64,000 bases of DNA from assembly GCA_963832965.1 (NCBI GenBank), contig CAWHVW010000002.1:1-64000 (forward strand), written 5' to 3'. Under the pieces are notes generated by a model. It searched no databases. It was not told the origin of the DNA and was given only the letters and a program-made list of their open reading frames with translations. This document shows, piece by piece, positions 1-9,999 of this stretch (positions are counted from its first letter, which is position 1; each line of letters begins with the position of its first letter). The DNA comes from CAWACP01 sp963832965 (GTDB lineage Bacteria > Acidobacteriota > Terriglobia > Bryobacterales > Bryobacteraceae). The translations under genes were made by a program, and so were the position numbers.

Positions 1-1322
1 GAACACTCCGGCGCTGCTGGCCGGCGCGCCGGCTGGGCCCGGCTGGCGGACAACGTCCATTTCCCCAATTCGACACCGTGGGCTGTGGACGCGCCAGCCG
101 CGCTTTGGCCTGCCGAATTACGGGGTCAATCCGGGCGACCTGTACGTTCCGCGGGGGGCACCGAGAAGATTCTGCAGTTGACGGCCGGGTTTGATTTCTC
201 ATTCCGCCACCATGCGGAAGCGCCGGCCGCGGTTGCGCCACCACCTCCTCCGCCACCTCCTCCGCCGGTGAACATCGCCGTCGGCGGCATTGAAGGCGCG
301 CACGACGTGTGTCCTGGCGAGGACGAGCGCCTAACAGTTTTGGCCAGCGGCTGGGCCGCGGACAAGACGGCCACCTATCAGTGGATGGTGGATGGCCAGC
401 CCGTCGACGGGGCCACCGGGACTTCCTTCAGCCTGCCGACGGCGGGCAACTCCGGGACGAAGGCGGTAACGGTGAAGGTCACCGCCGGCGACGTCTCGAA
501 GACCTCCGATCCGGTGAACGTTCGCATTTAGGAGTCCCACGCCCCCACCGTGCAGTTAGCGAGTCGCCATCCACCATCGCGGTGGGCGGCAAAGCGCAAC
601 TGTCGGCCACGGCCGCCGGTTCCGAGTGCGGCGGCGCGACGACGATGGGGAACTGGGCCAGCGAGGGAACCATCAGCGGCGAGACCTATGATTCGACCGG
701 CGTGCAGTTCGACATGAGCAACCGCTCGAAGTCGCAGACCAAGGTGGTTCATCTGATATCCACCGCCACCGACGCGAAAGGCGGGACAGGCAGCGGCACC
801 GCCGACCTGAACGTTACGTTGAATCCGGAAGCGCGGCGTCTGGACGACATCGTCTTCCCGGCCGATAGCGCCCGCGTGAACAATTGCGGCAAGCGGCTGC
901 TGCTGGAAGAGCTGACGCCGATGTTGCGCGACGATCCGGGCGCCACGGTGATCCTGATTGGACATCGCGACACCAGCGAAAAGGGCAAAGCCGCATCCAA
1001 ACTGGATGAGGTTCGCGTCCTTAACTCCGCCGCCGTGCTGAGCGCCGGAACGGGCATCTGCCCGCAACTGGAGCTGAGCCGGGTGAAGGTGAACTGGGTG
1101 GGGACGGACCAGAGTTCCACTCCGCGGCCTTCGCTGTGCGGCGAATCGACCAATGTGAAGGAGAAGAGCGGCCAGGCCGTGAAAGCATGCGACAAAAACA
1201 GCCGAGTTCCGCCGCGCGTGGAGGTATGGTTCGTGCCTTCAGGCGCGGACATGCCGGCCGGGGTTACCGGCCTGAAGGACGCGCCAGCGGCCGACATCAA
1301 GGCCAAGGGCTGTCCGAAGTAG
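1..1322 (+). CDS. OmpA-family outer-membrane protein, 5' end outside window, frameshifted
   Basis: This is the C-terminal part of an outer-membrane protein. The first ~75 codons end in an aromatic stretch (AGFDFSFRHH) that looks like the last strand of a beta-barrel. A run of ten prolines follows, then an Ig-like segment (YQWMVDGQPVDG) closed by a TAG at 529-531. The reading continues in another frame with a second Ig-like stretch (ESPSTIAVGGKAQL) and an OmpA-like peptidoglycan-binding domain (DIVFPADSARVN, then GHRDTSEKGKA). So a base has been gained or lost between about 525 and 565. The frame near 85-160 is also doubtful. The expected role is to tether the outer membrane to peptidoglycan. 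A strong terminator follows. Confidence 0.7.
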
Positions 1323-1337
1323 GGCTGTTAGAAATGA

Positions 1338-1373
1338 GGGGCAGGCTTGACGGTCTGCCCCCTTTTCTTTTTT
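1338..1373 (+). terminator. Rho-independent terminator after the OmpA-like gene
   Basis: A perfect 7-bp stem, GGGGCAG (1338-1344) with CTGCCCC (1355-1361), is separated by a 10-base loop. It is followed by a T-rich run interrupted once by C (1363-1373). It starts 16 bases after the stop codon. Confidence 0.85.
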
Positions 1374-1386
1374 CCGTGGCGCTAAT

Positions 1387-2301
1387 TTACCGTCCGGCCC
1401 AGGCCAGGCCGTCGGCTGCTTTGCCCGCGTCAATGAGAGTATCCACGGCCCATCCGGAAGTCTGGATTGCCGCAACCTTCCCGCTTCTGTCGCAACTCAC
1501 GTAGGCCATCTTCCCGTCCGGCCGGACCAGGACTTCCTGCGGAGACGCGGGCACGGCAATTGTCCGCACCACGCGCAGCGTCCGCAGATCGACAACGGCC
1601 ACCTCGTTTACGTCCGGCAGGGCCACCACCAGCCATTTCCCATCCGGCGTCGGAGCCGTGCCATCCCCAAGCCCGGGCAAATCCACCCAGTGCTCCACGG
1701 CATTGGTGGAGGTTGAAATCACGGCGAGACGCGGCTTGGTTTGATCCGCAGTCTAAACACCATGCTGCCGTCCACGGAGATGGCGATCCGTTGCGTGTTC
1801 GCGGAAATGGGGATCACCTTCAGGGTTTTGCGCGCATCGATGTCGAGAACGGAAACGGTGCCGGGACCCACATTCGCGGTGTACGCTCGCTTCCCGTCGC
1901 TGCTGATGACGAACATGTGCGATTCGGGCTGCCCGGTGGGAACCGACCCAACCACTTTCAGCGTTTTCGGATCGATGATGGAAATCGATTGGTCGAGTTC
2001 GGTGGACACATAAAGCAGCCCATCCTTTTGGACCGAACTGCGCGCAGTGCGGACGCACGCCGTGCCCGAACTCGACCGTGCCGGCAATCCGCCGGGAGGC
2101 GATATCAATGGCCACGATGCTGCTCCCGTCGGTGCCCGGCTTCCCCACGCCGGAATTTCCGTAGATAGGAACATACGCGGTTTTCCCGTCGGGCGAAGCG
2201 ATCACTTCATGGCCGGTGACACCCTCCTCCGGGACCGCCGCTATCTGCTTGCCGGCCACCGGGTCGACGATTCCCAACGTGTGTTCACCCTTGTTCGCCA
2301 C
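1387..2301 (-). CDS. YncE-like beta-propeller protein, frameshifted
   Basis: This protein is built from YVTN/NHL-like propeller blades: GGILLVANKGEHTLGIVDP, DGKTAYVPIYGNSG, DGLLYVSTELDQSISIIDP, SDGKRAYTANVGPGTVSVLD and PDGKMAYVSCDRSGKVAAI. The blades lie in three frames, so there are breaks near 2010-2050 and near 1720-1750. The stop is the TAA at 1387-1389. The GTG at 2301 is only the first in-frame start codon. The conserved sequence continues upstream (PEPGG), and the ATG at 2377 becomes usable if the C5 run near 2330 has one base too many. Such propellers are usually periplasmic or secreted and bind ligands or metals; no substrate can be named. It points away from the OmpA-like gene and shares no operon with it. 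Confidence 0.7.
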
Positions 2302-2535
2302 CAGGAGAATGCCGCCGGGCTCAGGGGGCGCGCTCCGGCAGGAGTCGTCTTCTAATGTTCGCGAAGGCCCTATGCATAGGGTCCCCTTGTGTACATGGCG
2401 TTCAGGGCAAACCGCGCTCCCGCCTGCTGGCCTGATCTACACTGGTACGAGGCCGAGCCGCAACCGGCGCCGGCCAAACATTGCAATCCTGTAATCGCGA
2501 CGGAAAATCTGCTTGGGAGAAAAAGCTTAGTGCGT

Positions 2536-3549
2536 ATGAAATCGCTTCACCTTCTTGGATTGATCGCTCTGGCTGGCGCCACGCTGAACGGCCAGTCCTA
2601 TTGGTCCACCACGCCGCCTGATTGCACAGGCGTGGGCGGGCCTATTGATGTTCTGAACTCGTCCGGGCAGACCGTTCGGCTTTTCCTGCTTTGTGAGCGG
2701 GACGTTCATCTGGTTCGCGGCGGGCGGAGCGTGGAGCACCGCGATCCGGGTGAATGCGCCGGAGTCCGCCGCCGTTGGTGTCGACTACAAGTTCTACGAC
2801 ATCAATGGCGCCAGACTAAGATCTGGATACCGCCTTCACCGATGTTTCGTCAACCACGTCCGGCGATGAGGTGCAGTTTAGCCTCAACACTAATCAGGGC
2901 TCCGAACTGGACCTGATGGGCGCCACCAGCGACGCTCCGGCGTACGGCACCATCGCTACCGGCACGGTTTTTGCGGCGTTCTACTGTCCCGACGCGGGAA
3001 CCTGCAGCAACATACTGCCGCAGTTGCTCTATTCGGCGCTGCCCACCCTGCCCTGGTATCTGAGTGTGCCCATTACCTGGGACGACGCGACGCCAAATAC
3101 GCAGTGGTCGGCGGAGGGCATCGACGACGGCGACCAGCACAAGGTTTCGTTTGTGATTTACAACCAGGGCACGATATCGGACATTTTCACGATCCGGGTC
3201 TACGACAGCAAGGGAAACCTTGCGGCGTCGGGCGCTCACCAGATCGATTCCTCCCGTGCCGTTGAATAATAGCGGCTTCTATGGGGAAGGTGGAGTGTAC
3301 GGCGACTTTCCTGCGTATCGAATGTAGTTCACAAGCAGTTGCCCGCGGGCGTCTTCAAGGTGGTGTTCGATGGCGGGTCGGTGGTGCCTTCCGCGGTCGA
3401 GGTGCTGCAGTTTCACGGGGCTGGCCGCCGCCACCGTGCAGGTATCACCGGACAGTCCGAACGGTTCCACGAGCGCGCCGGCGCGGACCGGGGTGTGGGT
3501 TTCACGCGTGGCGGGCCAGACAGTGACGGAGTTTCCGCCACTGCAGTAA
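2536..3549 (+). CDS. Secreted protein of unknown function, heavily frameshifted
   Basis: The ATG at 2536 is preceded by a purine-rich GGGAGAAAAAG. The product begins with a signal peptide (MKSLHLLGLIALAGATLNG). A coherent protein of about 335 residues can be read by changing frame about five times. Its successive segments are PIDVLNSSGQTVRLF, TFIWFAAGGAWSTAIRVN, VGVDYKFYDINGARL, TSGDEVQFSLNTNQGSELDL, NNSGFYGEGGVYGDF, LPAGVFKVVFDGGS and ATVQVSPDSPNG. The stop is the TAA at 3547-3549. It is beta-rich and has no cysteine or metal motif I recognise. The segments join without internal stops other than those caused by the shifts, so the gene may be intact in the cell. Function unknown. Confidence 0.6.
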
Positions 3550-3551
3550 GC

Positions 3552-3578
3552 CCGCTCCATTACTGTCGCGGTTCGGTA
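3552..3578 (+). repeat. Dispersed CCGCTCC repeat, copy 1
   Basis: CCGCTCCATTACTGTCGCGG followed by TTCGGTA, two bases after the stop of the secreted protein. One of six copies of this intergenic family in the window. Confidence 0.75.
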
Positions 3579-3722
3579 GCTGCCTCCGAGCTGTGGGCCC
3601 AAGGTGAAGTTGTGCGAGTTCGTCGCCGCCAGGAAAGCGCCCTGGAATTCGTTCAGGGTATACTTACGTCTACTCACCAGCGCCACCGGGCTAACCGCGT
3701 TGCCCGCAGCGACTCGAACACG

Positions 3723-5108
3723 ATGCTCCAACAGGACACCGAAACAAAACAGCGCGAATTCGCGGGGCTGGGACTCAAGGATCTGGTGATCGGCCAGATC
3801 CTGAACATTGTGGGCCTGTACTGGGTTGGGGTGGCGGCCCGCGTGGGGCCCTCTCACCTTGCCTTCTGGTTGCTGGGAATCGTTCTGTTTTACCTGCCCT
3901 CGGCCGCGGTGGTGATCTATCTGACCCGCGCGCACCCGCTGGAAGGAGGCCTTTACGGATGGGGACCTGGGCTTCAACGAGTTCGCAGGCTTCCTGGTGG
4001 GATGCAAGATGTGGCTCAACATGGTGGCCATTCTTTCCTACCTGGGATTTCGGACCCGCCACCATGCTTGCGTATGCGCTGGGGCCACAAGCGTTGTGGA
4101 TGGCCGACAGCAAGCTGGTGATGGCCATCGCCGCCGCGCTGGTTCTCGGGGCGCTGATTCTCATCGCCATTGTCGGCCTGCGCCTCGGCAAGTGGGTTCA
4201 GGATTTGGGCGGGATCGTCATGGTTGTTGTGTTTGTGGCGTTGATCGCGCTCCCGATTCGCAATCATTTCATCGGCCGGCCCATGTTGTATTCTCCGCTT
4301 ACGCTCTCGCTTCCCGCGCTGACGCTGCTTAATCTGAACCTGCTGGGAAAAATGAGCTTCGGGGCCATGAGCGGTTTCGACACCATGTCCGTCTTCGCGG
4401 GCGAATGCCGCGACGCCGCGAAATCGATTGGACGCTCCGTGATGATCGCCGTGCCCATCATCGCCGGCATGTTCGTGCTGGGCACCAGCGCGGTGGTTGC
4501 CCTGGTTCCGCTGGACCAGATCAATCTGATCAGCCCCATTTCGCAGGCCCTGGCCATGGGCACCAGGCCTGGCGACACGGGAGCGTCGCTGATTCCCCTG
4601 GTGATCGGCGCGCTGCTGTTCTCCTTTGTGGCCCAGCAGGCCCTGACCTTTGCCGGAACCGGGGGGGTCCCATTGGTGGCCGGCTGGGATAATTTGCTTC
4701 CGCAATGGTTTGGCCGCCTGCACCCGCGCCGCAGGACACCCACCAACTCCATTCTCTTCGTGGGAGCGCTGGCCTTTGCGCTGGCCATGGCGGGCATTGC
4801 CGGCGCGGGCGAACAGGAAGCGTTTCAGTTATTGCAGAACGCGTCCCAAATGTTCTATGCACTGGCCTGTTCGCGTTGCCGCTGGTGGGAAGGCAAAGGA
4901 AGATCTCGAAACCGGCGTTGTGGTTGCAGGCCACATCCGTGTCCGGCTTCCTGATGACCGCCATGAACCTGGTGCTTTCGTTATTTCCGATCATCGATGT
5001 GCCCCGCCCGCTGGTGTTCGGGGCGAAGATCGCGGGTTCATCCTGGCCTGCCAGCTTGCAGCCGCGGCCTTGTTCTATTCGTATCGCCGGAAGACGCGGG
5101 TGGTGTAG
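3723..5108 (+). CDS. APC-superfamily amino-acid permease, frameshifted
   Basis: Inner-membrane secondary transporter of about 460 residues, the usual length for amino acid-polyamine-organocation permeases. The start MLQQDTETKQREFAGLGLKD leads into the first helix. Twelve or so hydrophobic segments follow, including YLPSAAVVIYLTRAHPLEGG, LVLGALILIAIVGL, the family-typical GFDTMSVFAGECRDAAKSIG and VMIAVPIIAGMFVLGTSAVV. Frame breaks lie near 3955, 4050, 4870 and 5035. The last stretch (AAAALFYSYRRKTRVV) ends at 5108. The substrate cannot be told. It stands alone, between two copies of the CCGCTCC repeat. Confidence 0.75.
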
Positions 5109-5110
5109 GG

Positions 5111-5137
5111 CCGCTCCATCTCTGTCGCGGTTCGGTA
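5111..5137 (+). repeat. Dispersed CCGCTCC repeat, copy 2
   Basis: CCGCTCCATCTCTGTCGCGG followed by TTCGGTA, two bases after the permease stop. Its position mirrors copy 1. Confidence 0.75.
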
Positions 5138-5173
5138 AGGAGCGCTCGTGATGGCGCCGGGGAACAAGCCCGG

Positions 5174-7451
5174 CTAGTCCGCCAGGGTCCAGTTGGTGAT
5201 CGCCGCGACGGTGCCGTCGGAGTAAGTAATGCTCCCCCGAGCCCGATTGATGGATCTCGCCCGTTGCGAGCGTATTGCCGGTACTCTCCTGGGTGATGCT
5301 CATGGTCAGGTTGCGCGTCGTGTTGCTCACCAGGTAGATCTGGAATTGTTGATCGTGAGCCCCATCACTTCAGGTCCCATGAGGTGGTCTCCGGCGGGAA
5401 CAGCTCGAACGCGCCGGAGAAGCCGTTGGCGAGGGTGGACGTGTAGGCCGTGCCGCCGGTTACGACGAGCGAGGTCGCTGATGGGTTGGTTAGCGTGAGT
5501 GAGCCGATGGGTCCGGTGAACGCGGAGCCGCCTCCGGTGAAAGTCACGGGATCGGTAACCGCCTCGCCAATGGTCAGCGAAAGCGGGGTCACCGCGCCAA
5601 TGGCGATTCCCAGAGCGGGGAAATCCTGCGCGATGCCGCCCGCGCACTGGGCCGAGGTGGCCGACGCGAACGCGCAATGCACTCCCAGTTGCACCGGTGT
5701 GTGCGCTCCACCGGCCGGGGTGAATATGCCCAGCCCGTACACACTGATGCCGGGATCGCCTATCAAGGCAGTTTCATTGAGGGTTATAGATCCGATAGTC
5801 GCTCCGTTCAGGCCGCTGTAGGTTGCGGTTTCGACAATGACCACACCCCCATCGCCGGCACTCGTCGCCGTGGTGCTGGGGCTGGTGGCGATATAAGGAT
5901 GCGCGCACCCGTTGTCGTAATACAGCGTTACAGCGTTCCCGCCAGACCATCGCGCGCTGCCGCCTCCGGTGATCGCCGTGCAGGAGCTGCTCTGTTCGAT
6001 GATCTCTTCGAGAATGGCGAACTGAGTCTGCAGCACGGTGGACGCGAGTCCGATGGCCAATCCCGTTTGCGCCAGCTCGCGTTGAGCCACCACGTTGCCC
6101 GGACCGGGCATGGTGGGGATGGAGGTGAAAGCCGGGCCGTCAAAACGCAGCCCCAGTACGGCCACGCTTCCGGCCGTCACCGAAAACTGCGCCGAGCCTT
6201 GCAGCCCCACCATTCCGCTGAGGCCGGGCAAGCTGCGCAAGGTGGCCGCGGTTTTGCTGTTCGGAGGCAGATCTATGGAAGAAGTGCCGATGGTCTTGCC
6301 GGTTTCGTCCCAGAGCGTTACCGCGACGGTGGTGGCGGTGGCGCTGGGGTTGACGACGGCCACCGCGGTGATGAGGGTGGTGTCGTCCCAGGTGAGCGTG
6401 TTCAAGTTGGATCCTGTTTCCGACAACGGCACCACCGCTTCCTGATCCGGCCTTCCGGGCGCGCTCTGCCGGAAGACTCCATAGCCGAACACTCCGGGGG
6501 CGAGACAAACATGCACGTACCCTTCCTGCGAGTCACCCACGGTTCGGCGCCTCAATGATGGCCGTGCCGTTCGGGGCCAGAGTCACCTGCGCGGTGGATG
6601 CGCCAACAGACGGAACGGTTAACGGCGTGCCGTCATTGTTCACAAACCGGACGGGAATCCCAACGGTTGATCCGGTGAGGTTGGTGAAATACAGCGCCAA
6701 ATACCAGAGCCCGCCAAACGCGAACTGGGGAAGAAGGCTGGAACTGCCGTTCGCTACCGCGCCTGGGGTGGTGGAGGGGATGGAGGTAAAGGCGGGCCCG
6801 TCAAAACGCAATCCGAGCACGGCCACGGTTCCGGCCGTTACGGAAAATTGCGCGGAGCCTGGCCAGCCACCATGCCGCTGAGGCCGGACAGCGTCCGCAG
6901 CGTGGCCTCCGTCTTGCCGTAGGGCGGCAGGTTGATGGAGGAGGTTCCGACGGTGTTGCCGCCCCCTCATCCCACAGCGTGACCGCAACGGTGGTGGCGG
7001 TGGCACCCGGGTTGACGACGGCCACAGCGGTGATGAGGGTGGTGTCGTCCCACGTGAGCGTGTTGGAGGTGGCTCCGGCGTCGGACAACGGCACCACCGC
7101 TTCCTGATCGGCCCGGCCCGGCGCGCTCCCCGGGGAGAACTCCATAGCCGAACACTCCGGTGGGCAGAGTGAAGGCCGCGTATCCCTGCTGGCGGCCCAC
7201 GTTGGGCGCTTCAATGATGGCCGTTCCGTTCGCCGCCAGATTCACCTGGGCGGTGGACCCGCCCACCGGACGGCACCATCGACGGGGTCCCCACGTCGCT
7301 CACGGAATTTCACCGGAAACGAGACCGGCGAGCCGGTGGAGTTGGTGAAGTAAAGCGCCGAATACCAACCGCCGCCAAACGCGAACTGGGGAAGCACGCT
7401 GGAGGCGCTCAGGGAGACCGCGCACAGAAGGAACAGACAAAACCGCATCAT
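5174..7451 (-). CDS. Secreted protein with two ~190-residue repeats, frameshifted
   Basis: The start ATG at 7451 gives a signal peptide (MMRFCLFLLCAVSLSASS). Two homologous blocks follow, each beginning LPQFAFGG-WY-ALYFTN and containing ANGTAIIEAPN, GVFGYGVF, TLTWDDTTLITAVAVVNP and VAVLGLRFDGPAFTSIP. After the second block comes a unique region with SSSCTAITGGGSARWSGG, then a tail (QFQIYLVSNTTRNLTMSIT) ending at the TAG at 5174-5176. About six single-base shifts break the frame (near 7270, 7140, 6965, 6870, 6540, 5365 and 5230). The gene is about 750 codons long. The blocks resemble exported beta-sandwich repeats common in Solibacter relatives. The last codons of an interrupted PIN-toxin gene end exactly at its ATG. 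Confidence 0.6.
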
Positions 7452-7480
7452 TTACGGTAGCATTGGCGCGGGGAAGGGAT
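7452..7480 (-). pseudogene. 3' tail of the PIN-domain gene, cut off by the IS insertion
   Basis: Read on the minus strand after the duplicated target GAAGGGAT, the codons are CCC GCG CCA ATG CTA CCG TAA. They continue in frame from the PIN fragment at 10000-10146, giving VSNPFPAPMLP and a stop. The TAA directly abuts the ATG of the gene ending at 5174. Confidence 0.75.
7473..7480. repeat. Left copy of 8-bp target-site duplication
   Basis: GAAGGGAT directly outside the left terminal inverted repeat. The same 8 bases stand at 10000-10007 outside the right one. Confidence 0.9.
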
Positions 7481-7498
7481 GGTAGTGGGTCAGTTTGA
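7481..7498 (+). repeat. Left terminal inverted repeat
   Basis: GGTAGTGGGTCAGTTTGA, exact inverted copy of 9982-9999. The GGT start is usual for IS1-type ends. Confidence 0.9.
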
Positions 7499-7500
7499 GG

Positions 7501-7922
7501 TCACTGGATAGTCTTAACTTGCTTCAGCGGTGTCGGGCGATTCTGTGGAGATTCAAATAAACGCTGTAGTGCTAATTCCAACCCAGCGACCGCAGTTGAG
7601 GATAAATCGCCCATTTTAGGGAGCGTGAGACGGGCACTGTCAAGCACGCGAATATGGTCAACCAAGGCGATGCTGGTCTCTAGTTGACGGCGCAATGATC
7701 CGCTTGGCCAAGTCGGCCGGCCAAGCCGGATTAGGAACCATTAACTCTAGGGGCAGTTGCACTCTTAGGCCGCCGCCCGCAGTCAGTACTGTGGTAAGCG
7801 GAACGCCTACGACGTTCCTTCCGAGTGTGTTGACACTGGATCTGGAAACAATTACGTACGGGCGGTTTTTCTTTTGCTCAGATCCTTGGATGTCCCGTCC
7901 TCGCGTGAACCCAGTACGGCAT
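7501..7922 (-). CDS. PemK/MazF-like toxin, frameshifted, IS passenger
   Basis: About 140 codons in three frames that together match the PemK/MazF endoribonuclease fold. The N-terminal MPYWVHA and RDIQGSEQKKNRPYVIVSR correspond to the family's YWV...GSEQ..RP.VVVS. They are followed by NTLGRNVVGVPLTT, and after a shift near 7690 by ETSIALVDHIRVLDSARL and the helix LSSTAVAGLELALQRLFE. Another shift lies near 7895. Known members cut mRNA and are neutralised by a protein made from the gene just upstream. Here the upstream gene ends 29 bases before the ATG and is far larger than a usual antitoxin. If the shifts are real the toxin is dead. Confidence 0.72.
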
Positions 7923-7951
7923 CTTCACCCTGGAGGATCGCCATCGAAGAA

Positions 7952-8776
7952 TCAGTATCCTTCCAATGTCTCTGACTCCATGTCTTCCATGGAGGAGGCT
8001 AGGAGTTCTTCGTCGTCTTCCGTCCAAGTGTATGGAACAAGTTGTTCTTCGGTGGCTCGGCGGAAGATAAAGGTCGATCATTTGCTTGGCGAGAGCGTAC
8101 GCATTCACTTCCATGCGAAGACCTTCTACTATCGCTGGTACCACATCGGGATAGATCGCCATCCTGAGACGCATGGCCGTGGTCAAACAATCAAGATGAA
8201 ATTGAGACCATGCAGCAGCTAGCGCAAAGTCAGAATACAGCTTTTTGCTAAGCTCCATCGCCTCTTTCGACGAATAAGGTTCAGTACCCCTGGATCAAAC
8301 AGTCTCCACACTAGATTGGCCGTCTTGCGCCGTGTCCTGATCGTGAATTCCGCCTGTTCTGTCAGGGCCGGTCCAAACTGTAGCGTTCCATGGTCCTTGA
8401 AGTCAAATTCTAGCGCGTTGAGGCTTCGGTCCACGAGCCTAGCGGTAGCGCGTAGGTCGTTCTTAAGGATCACCTGAAGAAAATCTGATCTCATCCTCAA
8501 CGCCCGAACGTAGCTGTCTAAAGCACTTGATTGCCGCAGACCGAAAATCTCCGGTTGTACGCTTCTCGATCACGGCCAAGATCAGAGAATCCGTGACTTC
8601 GGAAAGCTGCTTAAAAACTCTACTGAGATGGGAGGATAGGTCAACGTCTTCCTTGTCGGCAATGCCGGCATTTATGGACGCAACTCCAAGATGGTTTGCG
8701 GCAGCAAATCGGAATCGATACGGTACGGTTCCGTCGGGGTCAGCGTCGCGGGGGTCAATAGTTGAACGTCGCTCAT
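7952..8776 (-). CDS. Unknown ~277-residue protein, possible partner of the PemK-like toxin, frameshifted
   Basis: Starts at ATG 8776 (MSDVQLLTP), four bases after the stop of the small basic gene. It can be followed through four frame changes, each at or next to a short homopolymer (C5 near 8755, T4 near 8485, TT near 8275, CC near 8065). Segments: GTVPYRFRFAAANHLGVASI, DVDLSSHLSRVFKQLSEV, DFRSAAIKCFRQLRSGVEDE, TARLVDRSLNALEFDF, AAWSQFHLDCLTTAMRLRM and IVEGLRMEVNAYALAKQMID. It is mostly helical and ends in a strongly acidic tail (TWTEDDEELLASSMEDMESE) before the TGA at 7952. Acidic flexible tails are common in antitoxins that cap PemK toxins, so an antitoxin or immunity role is possible. I recognise no family. 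Confidence 0.55.
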
Positions 8777-8780
8777 ATGT

Positions 8781-8971
8781 TTAAAGGTCTGTCTTCCAGC
8801 GGGCCTTGTTTCCTTGGTCGCGATCTCTTTTCGGCGTTCCGGCGTAAGTTTCCTAGCACGCGCAGGGCCTCCAATCTTTCTTCCCGCGCGGGCGGCGAAA
8901 GATCTCTTATCGTCTTTGTTTTCAGTAGTAAGAGTTTTGACGATACGGAAGGCGGATACGTTCAGGTCCAT
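8781..8971 (-). CDS. Small basic protein with GGxARAxxLTPERRxEIA...ARW motif, IS passenger
   Basis: About 63 residues, from ATG 8971 (preceded by AGAGG) to TAA 8781. The C-terminal half carries a recurrent small-protein motif: KIGGPARARKLTPERRKEIA, then ARWKTDL after one missing base in the G run near 8806. This motif occurs widely in short proteins next to regulators and plasmid or conflict genes; its function is not established to my knowledge. As first gene of the passenger operon it may bind DNA or RNA and regulate the toxin. That is inference. Confidence 0.55.
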
Positions 8972-9114
8972 CGGCCAACCTCTAGTTGTGTCAGATGCAC
9001 GGGCGGCAGCATGGTGACAAGTATTCCATGTGGACCGCAGTCCTGGCAAGGGGATAATCGACGTTTTCCTCTCGATCCGCCATAGTACCCCCTCAATTTA
9101 TTTGACCAAAATGC

Positions 9115-9143
9115 TTGACGTTAGTCGAGTAGTCAAGTCTAAT
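9115..9143 (+). promoter_or_regulatory. Possible transposase promoter
   Basis: TTGACG (9115-9120), a 17-base spacer and TCTAAT (9138-9143) resemble a sigma-70 promoter. It lies so close to the ATG at 9151 that the message would be nearly leaderless. An inverted pair CTTGAC/GTCAAG (9114-9119, 9132-9137) overlaps it and could be a regulator site. Confidence 0.3.
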
Positions 9144-9150
9144 GGTCAGT

Positions 9151-9990
9151 ATGAATCGCCTTGGTGATGCCACTCGATCTCAAATCGTGAAGTGCCTTGT
9201 CGATGGCAACAGCATCCGGGCGACCGTTCGTATAACTGGGGCCGCTAAGAACACTGTAACAAAGCTGCTGGTCGAACTAGGCGCTAAGTGCGCAGAGTAT
9301 CAGGATCGCGTCTTTGTGAACCTCAACTGCCGTCGCGTCCAAATGGACGAGTGCTGGGCTTTCTGCTACGCCAAGGCCAAGAACGTTACGCCGGAAATCG
9401 CAGCCAAGAACCCTTTTGCTGGTGATGTCTGGACGTGGGCCGCCATTGATGCCGACAGCAAACTTATTCCCTCGTGGATCATCGGGCCGCGCGACGGCGT
9501 TACGGCGCGGCTGTCGTGAGTGACCTTGCCGGACGGTTGGCGGATCGCATTCAACTCACCAGCGACGGATTAAACGTCTACCTTCAGGCCGTCGAACGCG
9601 CGTTCCGGGGTGAAGTGGACTACGCACAACTGGTGAAGATTTAGGCAAGACTTCCGAGGGCCAGAAACGCTATAGCCCAGCTGAGTGCATTGGCTGCGAG
9701 CAAAGCCGGTTGTGGGCTATCCCGATCCTGAGCACGTCAACACTAGCTATATCGAACGTGCCAACCTAACTCTACGAATGGGAATGAGGCGATTCACCAG
9801 GCTGACCAATGGGTTCTCGAAAAAGATCGAAAATCATTCCGCCGCCGTCGCGCTTCACATGATGTACTACAACTTCGTACGCATCCACCAGACGCTTAAA
9901 GTCACTCCTGCGATGGCCGCTGGTGTGACATCGAAGCTTTGGGAAATCGCGGATATCGTGGCCCTGTTGGATCAGGAAGATTCAAACTGA
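9151..9990 (+). CDS. IS1-family DDE transposase, frameshifted
   Basis: Transposase of the element, about 280 residues. The chosen start MNRLGDATRSQI matches the usual family N-terminus; an ATG at 9142 is alternative. Order: helix-turn-helix (GNSIRATVRITGAAKNTVTK), first catalytic Asp in RRVQMDECWAFCYAKAKNV, second Asp in WTWAAIDADSKLIPSWIIG, then DLAGRLADRIQLTSDG, KRYSPAECIG and the C-terminal part with the likely Glu in SYIERANLTLRMGMRRFTRL. Frame changes near 9505, 9645 and 9705 break it, so as written it is inactive. It ends with TGA inside the right inverted repeat. Confidence 0.85.
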
Positions 9991-9999
9991 CCCACTACC
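9982..9999 (-). repeat. Right terminal inverted repeat
   Basis: Exact inverted copy of 7481-7498. It contains the transposase stop codon. Confidence 0.9.

Larger units (their letters stand above)
7481..9999. mobile_element. IS1-like insertion element with a three-gene toxin passenger operon
   Basis: A 2,519-bp element bounded by exact 18-bp inverted repeats (GGTAGTGGGTCAGTTTGA at 7481-7498, its complement at 9982-9999) and flanked by an 8-bp direct repeat. Removing it rejoins a PIN-toxin gene in frame. The right third encodes an IS1-type DDE transposase whose stop codon lies inside the right repeat. The left two thirds hold three minus-strand genes: a small basic protein, an unknown protein and a PemK/MazF-like toxin that ends two bases from the left repeat. 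The two units diverge from about 9000-9140. IS1-family elements usually carry only a transposase, so the cargo is unusual. Confidence 0.88.

Noticed and set aside
9142..9990. Programmed frameshift as in insA-insB' of IS1
   Set aside because: Three breaks are needed rather than one, no A6C-type slippery site stands at the breaks, and relatives of this transposase type are single-frame.
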